A stretch of DNA of 64,000 nt from Acanthochromis polyacanthus (taxonomy: Eukaryota; Chordata; Actinopteri; Pomacentridae). Below the pieces are notes generated by a model. It was not told the DNA's origin. It made no database searches and was given only the letters and a program-made list of their open reading frames with translations. Made by a program: the position numbers and the translations under genes. The stretch is taken from positions 41,845,255-41,909,254 of the forward strand of contig NC_067118.1 in assembly GCF_021347895.1 (NCBI RefSeq), written 5' to 3'. Positions 43,901 to 54,825 of the stretch are shown here, one piece after another; within the stretch, counting starts at the first letter, position 1; each line of letters begins with the position of its first letter.

Positions 43901-46493
43901 TATTTATAAGACATTATGCATGATAGAAAAGAGAACAGCAGATGACTGACATGACAGGCTCGGCACGCAGATTCACCTCGAATCACGGAAGCGCCTTCAT
44001 CACTCGGATTAGGTTGATGCTACAGGTACGGACCCGTACCCGTAGCATCTGTACCAGAGGTACGGACCCGTTAAGGTCACTGAATAGCTTACCAGCCAAT
44101 CACAAAGCACGTTCACCAGCCGACTCATTAATATTCATGTACGTCTCATTAATATTTATGATAAGGGAAAGTGCCGTATCCGTAGACCACAGGCTTCGGG
44201 TCCGTATCTGTAGACACTACCAAAATTGAAAAGTGAGACCAAAAGGAAACACAAAACGACAAAAACGAAAAACAAAACGACAAAAACATGAGACAAATGA
44301 CAGAAGTCGGACAAAATAAGACCAAAAACAACAAAAACAAGACAAAATGTTATAATAATGAGACACAAAACGACAAAAGAACAATGAGCAATCTAGTATT
44401 TCACTTCATGATAAAAACAACTTGTCATGGTCTACAAATGATTTTACATTTATAGTTTTCCTAATTTACAATCTGCAGTTAAGGTCTTCTCTGTAATTTT
44501 TACACTTTGAGGGCCGGATTGGACCCTCTGGAGGACCACTTTTGGACCACGGGCCTCATGTTGGACACCCCTAGTATAGTTTGATTTTACTCAAATATGA
44601 GCCCACACATGACGCAGCATATTTCTGCCATCAGCAGCACATTTGTTGATCTACAATACCAGTGCACTCTCTACTTCAACTTCAGACATTGCACGGGCAC
44701 TAAAATCAAGAAATTTCACAGAATGTGCATCTGTTTCATCTGCATATTACATTTTCATTTTTAACACAAAGCAGTAATGGCCGTTTACACTTGATGTGCT
44801 TTTAACAGGTTCTGGCGGAGCTGAAGAGGTCAAACTTTACGCTCTTGAACAGGAACATTCAGTTTGACGAGACCGGCGACATCATGTTCGGGGTCTACTC
44901 CATCGTGTTCTGGAATCACCATGGTAACGTGCAGGAGATCGGCTCCTATAAGTTCCACCCGTTCCATTTCTTTGTCAACGACACCAAAATCAAGTGGTTC
45001 ACCAACGGAGAAGTAAGTAGTTAGCATATTTTGTTTCGTTTAGCTCTTCTACAGGGATGCGTGGCCTAATCACGCATCATCAAGACATATGTTTGCTAAA
45101 TAAACGCCTTCCTTCCCCAGGTGCCGACTTCACTGTGTTCCCCAGAATGTTCCATAGGATATGTAAAAAAGCCAAATGGAATCCATGAATGCTGCTTCAC
45201 CTGTGAAATCTGTCCAAATGGAACTTACATCAACAGCACAGGTAAATTACTACATATGAGATAAAGAAAGTGAACAAAAAAAATTGCTTCCATTGTTGGT
45301 TTAACATGAACTAATTGCAGATAGCAAGTTCATCTAGAGCCTAATGAATGAAGGATGGCTCTGTGATAAATTGTGCCTCCAGGCTTTAACAAAACAATCA
45401 ACCAGTTTCTTGCTAATATTCAACAGATTCTTATTACTGCTTCCTCTGCAATACAAACAGCTAATTTTACAAGAACATCTAGATTGCAAACACTTCTTCC
45501 TCTCTACACAGAAAAGATCTTTCAGAAGTGACCCTTAACATATTCCATCTCTCATGTAAAACAGAGGATCCCTACAGCTGCATCAGCTGCAAGCTCACAG
45601 AATGGTCTGCAGAGGGAAGTACGTCCTGCAACCAGCGTCTGGTGGAGTTCATACCGTTTACAGACAGCGGGGCCATACTGATCATGCTGGGGGCCGGGGC
45701 CTTGGTGGGCCTCACTCTAGCTGTATCTGTTCTCTTTGCTGTTAACTACAACACGCCTGTTGTCAGATCTGCTGGGGGGCCGATGTGCTTCCTGATTCTA
45801 GGCTGCCTCAGTCTGTGCAGCATCAGTGTTTTCTTTTACTTTGGCCAGCCATCAGTTCCTTCTTGTGTCTTGAGGTATCTGCCATTTTTCTTGTTCTACA
45901 CTGTTTGTCTCTCGTGTTTTGTGGTGCGCTCTTTTCAAATCGTGTGCATCTTCAAAATAGCCGCCAAGTTCCCCAAACTCCACAGCTGGTGGATGAAGTA
46001 TCACGGACAGTGGCTGGTCATCACTGCGGCGTTTGTCACTCAGGCTCTCGCCCTTCTGATTGGCTTTTCTACTAGACCTCCAAAGCCTTACAACGAGACA
46101 GTGTGGTACCCAGAAAAAATCATACTCAGCTGTAAAATCAGTCTTGTAGAAACATATGGTTCTATAGTCTTACTGTCATCTTTGTGCTCCCTTTGCTTTA
46201 TTTTCTCCTACATGGGAAAAGATCTCCCAAAAAACTACAACGAGGCCAAAGCAATCACCTTCTGCCTCCTGCTGCTGATCCTCACATGGATCATCTTTGC
46301 TACTGTCTACACGCTTTATCGAGGCAAATACATCCCAATCCTTAACGCCCTGGCTGTGCTCTCCAGTCTCTACTCCTTTCTGTTGTGGTATTTTTTCCCA
46401 AAATGCTACATTATTATATTTCAACCCCAGAAAAATACGCAGCAGTACTTCCAAGGTCTCATTCAGAACTACACCAAAACTATCAGCCAGTAG
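40905..46493 (+). CDS. Taste receptor type 1 (T1R)-like receptor, gene 5, complete, 819 aa
   Basis: Class C chemosensory GPCR. Exons: 40905-41086, 41342-41639, 41766-42491, 44809-45012, 45121-45241 and 45565-46493, GT-AG, 820 codons with the stop. Exon 4 is easy to miss because it contains no early ATG, but it is open (VLAELKRSNFTLLN to KWFTNGE) and one codon shorter than in the paralogues. Signal peptide MKHFVASLCLLGSLLHALT. Flytrap domain to about 470 with VNYGSTSSAFSKK. The cysteine loop CNQECNC is kept, but the cysteine about ten residues earlier is replaced (RRWEDVEES). Exon 6 has more private changes than genes 2-4 around TM4 to loop 2 (TAAFVTQALALLIGFSTRPP). The 2.3-kb intron 3 is mostly a hAT element. 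Likely functional. Confidence 0.88.
42601..44573. mobile_element. hAT-type non-autonomous transposon in intron 3 of gene 5
   Basis: Its start CAGCGGTGTCAAACTCATTC is the complement-type end of the hAT copy in gene 3, and it closes with TGTTGGACACCCCTA, so the two copies lie in opposite orientation. Candidate 8-bp target sites GTGCAGTT and GTATAGTT match at 6 of 8 bases. The interior has ACAAAA/GACAAA-rich degenerate repeats and a nested palindromic element. Confidence 0.6.
43150..44220. mobile_element. Nested element with TACGGACCCGTA palindromes
   Basis: The block GGTTGATGCTACAGGTACGG with ACCCGTACCCGTAGCATCTG occurs at about 43150-43215 and again at about 44012-44080, both followed by GGACCCGTTAAGGTCACTGA. 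The right end CGGGTCCGTATCTGTAGACA is an imperfect inverted match to the left end (about 19 of 24). It interrupts the GACAAA-rich interior of the hAT. It could be one ~1.07-kb element or two related short ones. Confidence 0.5.
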
Positions 46494-47078
46494 CTGCAGC
46501 TGCTAAACATGCATCTCTGTATGACATATATCACAACAACATACATGTATCACACTAACTGTCTGTACCTGAGCACACAGTAGCACTTTCTACTACCTGT
46601 TAATGCACCAAAAGACTATAGACTAATTTCGTTTCACATTTGCAATGACAAGAAAGAAATTATATTCTCTTCTACGTGCTGATGCGCTCTGAATACTTCT
46701 GAATAATTTCGCTTTTTAACATACATAGCATTAAATAGTCATCTCATTCCCCATTTGACATTACGGTTTAATTTCACAAATGTATTCTGGAATGTACTCC
46801 ATAAAAAGCTTTTTTGAAGTGATCGGGGACAACATGTTCCTAAAGATGTCTGATATCTGCAGCTGTAAATGCAGTCCAGATTAAATAGGTTGTGTTTGTT
46901 TCTGCTGCTAATTTACTCAGATTGCATTAAAATGAGAATGTGTACTACCTATAGCGTTTTTTTTTAAAATGGCATTTAAGTCATTATTTTGGTTTATCTC
47001 AAGCAATTTTATGTCTCTTCTTAGCAGACTATTCTTTCTCCGCTGGTCAAGCAGTGAAATCATTCAAATTAAAAAATA

Positions 47079-47079
<1 letters not shown>
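46494..47079 (+). other. 3' flank of T1R gene 5
   Basis: No further receptor exon follows, so the visible T1R array ends here. The TAGCTGCA sequence at the stop codon is shared with the other genes. No strong AATAAA was seen near the stop. Confidence 0.4.
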
Positions 47080-47117
<38 letters not shown>

Positions 47118-47222
47118 TTACACCAAGTGGTGTGTAGGGCAGCAACAAAGTTCCTCCACTTCTGCTTGTCCTGGGCCAGCCTTGTCAATGAACTCCAAGA
47201 GTGCTGCATGGCCTCCATCTCA
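47080..47222 (-). mobile_element. 3' tail of a truncated LINE with (GAT)n end
   Basis: Read on the minus strand: SWSSLTRLAQDKQKWRNFVA followed by ALHTTWCKG and a stop, the usual C terminus of non-LTR retrotransposon proteins (LA-DR--W---V-AL). A run of GAT triplets then follows (ATC at 47082-47115 on plus), consistent with an RTE-like 3' end. Only the last ~40 codons remain. Confidence 0.55.
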
Positions 47223-50200
47223 AAAATACATTTTGCATTAATTATTAAAAATATTTGCCCTTCTTTGAAGTCTTTGAAAGCTCTTATTTGTAATCTGTGA
47301 CATATTGATAGCATTATCATTATTAGACAACTGTTTCATCATTGAACCGTCACTGCGTTTTGCATGTGCTGCATAATGTCAGTTTTCGTCTCAGTTGCTG
47401 CAACACTGATCTCACCACATGGTGGCGCCACTTCTCAGTGATGCTTCCTATAGACCAGACATCATTATAATCAGAACTTTACTGTCCCCTAATGTCAGAA
47501 CACAAAACCAAAGCCTGTTGAACAGATTTTTTCCCCTTCAGTACTAACTTTAAGCCCCATTCTGCTTGTGGATATTATCCTTTATATAAACATGAGATTA
47601 TTTGACTGAAAAATTGCATTGAAAATATTATTAATGCAACAAGTGTACCGATTTTAGAGCTACAGTTGGTGAATGCAGACTTTTGTGCAGATTATCACAT
47701 AAATGCAAAGCTTAATATAACACTAATGTAATGGTGTTCTGGTTGTTTTTCCTTTGTCAGTTTTTCTGTCCTCTTATTGTGTGATTATCTTTGAGTCTAC
47801 GGTTTCACTTTGTAACAGAAACAAATGACTATTTCTAAACATTCAGCTGTTTTATGTGGTTATATACATTTTGGGCCTGTTTTTTTCCTTATTCAGGAAT
47901 AAAATAATTTCAAATATGTTCAATATAATGTTGATTATTATCATTTATTTATAATTTACTAGTTATTTATCATTGAACAAAACAGGAAACATCTGAGCAA
48001 TAACACTTTAAAAAAGCAAATAAAGATATTTTCTGATTTACTGCAGTGTATAATGCTTCAAATGAATAAATAACCATTTTCAAAAATACTTTTGCGGTGG
48101 ACTTTATTTACAGTTTAGGCCTGTTTTTGCCCCTTTCTTTTTAAGGGTTAACACGTAAAATTATAGTAAGATTTTTCTTTGATCTTACTCGTTATAATCT
48201 GTGATTTATTCCTTATTTTTTAGTTTTGTTTGGACTTTTTTGAGGCCTAAAATTTCCTGAGAGTGACGTTTAATTTGGAGGCATTTTAGACCTCTTTATC
48301 AGTGACATCTGACCTTAAAGTTGTTAGTTTCCATGTAGCTGCCTGCTCTTACTGTTTATTTGCTCACAGATTAATTGAAAACCTTTTCTGTTTCAGATTC
48401 AGTCCTTTTTTTGAATGCTACCCGCTTTCACCAACGCTGTTCTCACTCTGTGCCTCCATCCTGCCATCCCATAATAAGTTTATCTGTGACTTCACGTTCT
48501 TTTACTTCTCTTTTAACTTCCTCTGAGACGAACCCCAGGTCCTCTGGATGACAGGTTTACTTCGTGCTGTCAGTTTGGCTTCAGACACACGAGTGAAAGA
48601 GAAAAGCTGACCTGAGAGTCCATCTGAAGGTTTCACGCCGCGACGCCCCGTGGGTCTGTGGGTGCCCCGCGAAGTGCAACGGAAAGAGCGGTGCCGCAGG
48701 GGGTCTGCGCCAATTCCAGACGGTAAATTGCCACTTTGTTGCCGCTATTCAGCTTCCTGGCAGGGAAAAGGGGGAGGACGGACCGTGAAACTAGGAACGA
48801 ATTGGTAAATGGTGCCACTTAGCATGGCATATGGCGCGTTTGGAGAGCTGAACGCTGACACCAACAAATTGACGATTTCATACCAATTTCAGCGTTATTG
48901 CCACACACGATGTCACGCAGAACTTTAGCACCTTGGTGCACTTTTGGTATATTTACCTGATACAAAAAATGAGTCTCATTAAAACCACAGGGAGATGAGC
49001 TGTTTAGAATGTGAATTAATCCAAATATTAAAACAATCTGTATCTAAATTCCCAAAAAGTACACCACAGCAACATTTCTGTAGTTTAGAAATGGCTTGTG
49101 GACCCTGGTTAGTTTTACCTTTAAAGACTTTGTGACTGTGTTTAGGTCAGTTGTGCTATGGGACACATATTTCTGGTTTACAAAATATGGAGCGAGGAGA
49201 ATTGCAGGAACGCCCCGTGGCTTTTCACTTGTACCTTTCAATTTTCCACTTTGGTCAGATAAAGGGAGAACCCTGGGAAAAAAACTTGGCCAGCAATCGG
49301 GCCATCCTTTTCGTGCCCAAAGCAAAAACAAAACGCACTTTAAATGGAGGCCATTTGCGCTTGGTGGCCATATGGGATTTGCCTTAAAGTTGTCTTCTTT
49401 TCAATCTAAAGCCATACATCCCTCACCAGTTAAGGGGCTTAATCTGAAAGATCTGGCGTCCCCCCCCCAAATCTACCTCCATTGGTGCACTTTTAGCATT
49501 TTATGACGAGTAATTATGCCTAGAATTGCGCGCAATGATTCTGGAACACTGTGTCTGTGGGAATACGAAATTAAATGACTAAATAGCAGAATTCCTTCCC
49601 ATCCACTTAATAAAACTTCTTTCAACAGAGTTTTTTTTTTTTTTTTTTTTTAGCAAATATGCTAAAAATGAACTGCAGGGTATCAGCAGAAAGTCTGTCT
49701 GGTCTTCATAGTCAAAATCCCAAACTTAATATTGCAATGGAGAAATATTAAAACAGGAAAAAAAAGCAGTTATGGAGGACAGTGTTGATTTATCAGGAAT
49801 GAGATGCAAGAACTGTGGTCACGTGATTTAAAACAACAGCAGAAAAGTCGCCTCTATGTTTTTAATCTCCAACCAAATGCTCAGTATCCACGCTGCTCAT
49901 ATGACTGTTGTTTTACGCACGACTCCAGGCTGCGCGCTAAAAGGCCGCTTGGTTATTCTCATTCAAATCCGTCTCTGGTCGTCCAGAGTAAATGGCAGAT
50001 GTTTTGCAATTCAAGGCGCATCAATACCCATGCGCTTTAGTGTTTAACAAAGGAGCTCCTCTTTTGTCCGGGGCTTGTGTCTTTCACTTCAGAGCTGGAC
50101 AAAAGGCTTCATCCTCCAGCGAGTTATAAAGTTACTTTCCAGTCAGTTCATCCCGGCCCTTGAGAAAACCTTAAGCGATGTTAATGTGCACCTCTGCTCC

Positions 50201-52009
50201 TTTCATGCGCTAACCCCGGCACACACAGGCAAACAGCGGCCATTGTGCTCCCAAACCAAAGTAAGAAGTCTTTAAATAACCCGGGGACCAGTCTATAGAA
50301 ATTCATGATGCTTTTTTTTTTCTATTTGATGTTTGATCAGAGCTTCGCCAACAGGTCCGTCGCGTGGCTTTTCACAAAACCTTCTCAATATTTCTAATAT
50401 TTTGCTTTCCAGTGCACCTGTCCTTGTACCTGCTCTGGTTTCTAAATGTGGCCTCGCTGCTCACAATGAGCGTTTCGGTCACACCAGCGCTGCCGCGGGT
50501 CAGACTGAATGGAAGGCGGTTCATCGATTTGCTCCGCTCACGGTGAGCCAATTTATAGGCCAGAGTGTGCATTTATCTGAGGAGTTCTGCAAAGGCATGC
50601 AGACTCGTTAGAGCCTGACAATGCATTTGAAAAAATGGAGGACAAAGCCGAATTTTGCACATAAAATAACATATATACAGATATATATTCAATTTGGCAT
50701 TCAATAGATCTTTAAATGCGTAAAATAAGTCTTCAGTAGGCAAATATATTGTTTATATAATAGAATGTTACATGCTGCTGAAACATGCTATTCTGTATTT
50801 ATGACGAAAATGTCAGTTCTCTGTCATCTGAAATCCTCTAAATCCGATATTTCTGCCTCTGCTGGACATACTAACCATTGGCTTGCAAATGCCTCACTTT
50901 CTCTCTTGGAAGAAAGTAGTTTATTGCAGTAATTACATAATTGCTTCACTAATTGTTGTTAACAAGTTCCCCAATAGTCCAATTATTGCAGCAGCACTGA
51001 AGGTTCCCCTCCGGCAGGAATCCATGACAAAGGTCTGATAGGCTTAATGAATGACCCGAGGCTGAAAAGTGAAAGTGGAGCAAAGGGCCCGATTCCTTTT
51101 ATAAACATACACTTAACTTGTCATTTAATGGCACTTGCATTATTATTTCCATTCGGGACACAAGTTCCTCGCTGCGCTATTCTCATGGATAGGCTAGATG
51201 ATGGAAGAACGCCTTATAGAGGAGTGAGGGGAACAGTTTTAAAGCCCGGCTGCATTCCTTCACTGCAGACCTGAATGTTCTCATGTCTGCAAATCTCCCT
51301 CCTTGACTCTTCTGATGTCAGAGGGACACTAATTGAAATTATACCGAGAAATCAGCGGTGAAATCTGTGCCCTGTTGGACAGAATAACGAGACAGGCGAC
51401 TGTTGTGATGCCACGACTCCACGCTGAAATCAGCCCTCCACGGGTCTTGTGTTAAAACCCAAGCGTGAAAAACGGAGATAATGTGGCGCTCAGACGGGAC
51501 AAAGGACACCAAGAAAGCCCACTTACACCAGAGCATCCCGGCCAGATTTCATACCGATTAAATGCTTCAGAATATAGCAGCACAACTGTGGCCCTCAATT
51601 TTTCGCCTTTTACGCAATTAGTGTCTCCTGACACACCGACAACTCCAGGCTTCAGACTCTTTGAGTGATTGAGGCTGTGATTTAGTTCTTCGAGATCCAT
51701 CAATTTATATCTCAACAATGTTCCTCCGCTGCTTCTATATCTGCTAATTTAAAACTTTTAAATGAATCAACAGATTGTACAGAATTTTATCTCCACGGCA
51801 GAATGAAGAGAAGAGCAGCTCTGTTGGTTAGAAGTGGAGGGAAAAGGAAAAGATGAGTGGAGAGCTTAGAGAAATTGGCCTCTTTTCATCAGACTGAACA
51901 CAAACATTCTCCTCCTTTATGCAGCAAGAATCAGAGTAAGAAGACCTGATAGAAGGAAAAATGTCACAGTAATGTCTGCCTTTAAAGCCCTGTGGTGAGA
52001 TGCAACTAA
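47223..52009. other. Gene-poor stretch upstream of her3, possible regulatory DNA
   Basis: No gene or known repeat stands out. Between about 48600 and 51700 the base composition is mixed, low in simple repeats, and includes homeodomain-like cores in GC-balanced context (for example CTTGTCATTTAATGGCACTT near 51117). This is what conserved non-coding DNA near developmental regulators often looks like, but conservation cannot be judged from one sequence. Confidence 0.3.
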
Positions 52010-53520
52010 GTACATTTACTCAACTACAAACTTCAATGCAGTTATCTGACAGCTTTAGCTACTTTTTAAATTGAGATTTTTCAGCTTACACAAGTGCAGT
52101 TGAACTGATTGGTCAATTAATCAATTAGCTGACTGATAGAAGATTAGCTGTTTTGATATTTTAAGTCATTTTTCTATGTGAAAACATTTCAAAGTTCCAG
52201 CTTCAGAAATGTGTAGATGTGGTTAAAAATAAATACGTCCTTCACCACTAGTCAAAATGCACAGTTCTAGGTTTTTTTTTTGTTTGTTTGTTTAGCTCTT
52301 ATAAATCTTAAGCAGCCCGAAATACATCTGAAGTTCACTGGAGACACAGAGGCTGTTTAGTCACGTATGCATGTACTTGAATCTTTGCCTTTTGTGCCAC
52401 TTTATTGGACTAAACTACATTACTGTACTACATTTATCCAACAACTTTACTCACTTAAACATAAGATTTTCCACACAACGCATGCATGTTTTAAGGTGCT
52501 AAATAAGTTAAAATTATCGGTCAATTAATTAATTAGCCGACTGAGGGGGATAAAAATGACAGTTTTTGGTATTTTAAAGTCATTTTAAGATAAAAACATT
52601 TCAAAGTGCCATGCTTCAAAAATGTGAACATGTATAGAACTTTTAAATTCAGAACATTTACTCAAATATGCATCAAATATGCATATTAGGTATTTGTGCC
52701 ACTATTTACTTGGACTTTACTACATTACTTACTTACATGCATGCACAGCTAAGCACATTCTTTGCACATTTCTGTATCACTATTGTCTATTCTTGTATAT
52801 TTAGTTAATTTTTATACTTTTATATTTTTATTTTATCTTACCTTCACTTTATACCCGGCCCTGATATTCTGTGTTGTCTTGTTGTTTGCCCCCTTTGTTG
52901 AATATCCAGCTGCTGTAAACAGCTGAATTTCCCTCTGGGGGATTAATAAAGTCCATCTACTGTAAGTCCATATTACTGTACTACAATTATCTGTCGATTT
53001 ACTCACTTAAAAGTTAAGATTTTCAACACAAAGGGGACATGTTTTAAGGTTATTCAGGTGTTAAATTAGTTAAAATGATCGGTCAATTAATTAATTAGCT
53101 GAGTGAAGGAAAAAATGACAGTTTTTGGTGTTTTATGGTCATAAAGATAAAAAAAAAAAGAGTTCAAAGTGCCAGCTTGAAAATATGTGAAGATGCAGTT
53201 AAAATGTTAAACGTAGGACTTGTATTTTTCATTCTAGGTATTACTGGAATCTTTGCCTTTTGTGCCTCTTTATACTTGGACTACATGACTTACTGCACTG
53301 CATTTTTCTGACAGCTTTAGTCACTTAAAATTGAGATTGTCCACTCAAAGCATACATGTTTTAAGGTTATACAGGTAAAGTTATGATTTATGGATCAATG
53401 AATTAGCTGCCTGAGGGGAAAAATGCAGTTTTTCCCATTTTTAAAGTCATTTTTAAGAGAAAAGCATTTTAATGTGCCAACTTTTAAGTGCAGGACTTGT
53501 AACAGAGTACTGTCCTAGTG
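52010..53520. repeat. Four degenerate copies of a TACTTTACTC-type dispersed repeat
   Basis: Copies start near 52010, 52430, 52980 and 53305. Shared words are CAGCTTTAG, CACTTAAA-ATTGAGAT, GGTCAATTAATTAATTAGC and TTTTAAAGTCATTTT. Between copies 2 and 3 (about 52760-52968) is another known fish motif, AATTTCCCTCTGGGGGATTA followed by ATAAAGTC. Confidence 0.5.
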
Positions 53521-54165
53521 TGGTACCTCTGAATGCTTCTCCCACAACAATTCCTTCTTTAGCTCTTGAAATGTTCAACCAACTTTAAAAACATCTATAA
53601 AATCATCTGGATCTGAACACATCTACCCTGAAACAGCAGCTTTAAACTCTGCTACTCCATTTCATTCACTCCTGTTTTATTATTGTCAGGTTGTTCGTCT
53701 GTGAGCACAAGATGCGCAGTGGGCTGCAGTGAGCCAATGGTCAACGCATTGTTTCAGCTGCTATGACTTTCCCAAGCCTCAGCTCCTTTCAGGAAGCAGT
53801 GTGGAAAATCGGGAGGCGAGGGACCAAGGACAAGGGGCGGCCCTCGATTCTCCTCGGTGCCTCACTGAGCCTGCTATGAAGACAAAAACCGGTGACGCAC
53901 AATAGCCAAAGAATCCTAAAAGTGTAAAAAGTGTCCTAAAGGTAAATCTGTTCACAATCCTACGTGCTTTTCGTTGCTGTGTGTTTGATGTGCATTCATA
54001 AACTGTAGCTGCACCGTTTGCCTATAAAAGTACGTCTGGTTCTGTAATCTGATTTTGCAGGTGCACAAGTTTTACTATCAGCAGCCACCAGAAAATCGAA
54101 ATGTTGTGGAGACACGAAGGGAATTACCACGGTGCTGCCTTCGACCTGGTGGCGTGAAACTCACA

Positions 54166-54173
54166 TATAAAAG
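54166..54173 (+). promoter_or_regulatory. TATA box (TATAAAAG) upstream of a short signal-peptide-like frame
   Basis: CACATATAAAAGGCTG is a canonical TATA context located 59 bp before an ATG at 54225. It is about 650 bp upstream of her3, which has its own TATA box. Confidence 0.35.
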
Positions 54174-54224
54174 GCTGAATACAGGAGTCAATAGCGGCCA
54201 CAGTGCACACCAAGCAGAACCATC

Positions 54225-54434
54225 ATGATTATGTTTATTATTTTTACGCTTCTCGGTAGTTTTTTGCCCCACACGTTGACTGTTAGGTACTTAATGCTGA
54301 CATCATACATGCTGTGCCCACATAGATGTGTGGTTTATGGTCTAAATTCATCATATAGAGCTTATAAAATAGATGCCAAAGGAGCAGTTTTCTTAACGCA
54401 CTGTTATACACACAAACTAATCTACAAGATGTAG
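54225..54434 (+). CDS. Possible orphan first exon or small secreted peptide (69 aa), speculative
   Basis: The frame begins MIMFIIFTLLGSFLPHTLT, which looks like a cleavable signal peptide, then runs to a stop after 69 codons. A GTTAG/GTACTT donor-like site near 54284 would end a short first exon right after the leader. A good TATA box lies at 54166. I do not recognise the protein and no second exon is evident before her3. It may be a decayed gene's first exon or chance. Confidence 0.2.
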   Translation: MIMFIIFTLLGSFLPHTLTVRYLMLTSYMLCPHRCVVYGLNSSYRAYKIDAKGAVFLTHCYTHKLIYKM

Positions 54435-54738
54435 GTAGTTTCATTTCTCTGGTCTCCGTGAAACAAGGAATTTTCTGCTTCTGTTAATAAGTTTTTGATA
54501 AAAGAGAAAGATTTACTTAAGGTCCAATAATAATAAATCATTTCAGGTAATGTGGGTTTAAAATAAATGCTAAAGTTTTCCACATTTTAAAATATTTGAA
54601 GAGCACAGACTTACTGGATTGTCTCTTCTTAGGTGAAACGTTTTGGTTGGTTTTGGCTGTCAAGTGACGCCAGTGTTGTTCATTTGAGCGCAAGAAACAG
54701 GCGGGACTGTTTGCATTGAGATGTTAAGTGGGTGTCTC

Positions 54739-54746
54739 TATATAAA
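54739..54746 (+). promoter_or_regulatory. her3: TATA box of her3
   Basis: TATATAAA lies 80-87 bp before the chosen her3 ATG (54826), placing transcription start near 54770. It also shows that the in-frame ATG at 54721 lies upstream of the transcript. Confidence 0.6.
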
Positions 54747-54825
54747 TCCACTCACTCCTTCATTTGTGGGCCAGAGAAGGAAAGAGATTAAGTTCAAGGA
54801 AAGCACATTTAAAAGGACTAAGAGA

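Noticed and set aside
774..46493. Identification of the receptors as V2R/OlfC olfactory receptors or calcium-sensing receptors
   Set aside because: Six-exon structure is shared, but NTPVVRSAGG, GKDLPKNYNEAK and QYFQ-LIQ-YTK are T1R-type; V2R/OlfC proteins have different words at these sites.
49096..49506. 136-codon frame upstream of her3
   Set aside because: No domain, no splice partners, and two overlapping frames in the same stretch; treated as non-coding.
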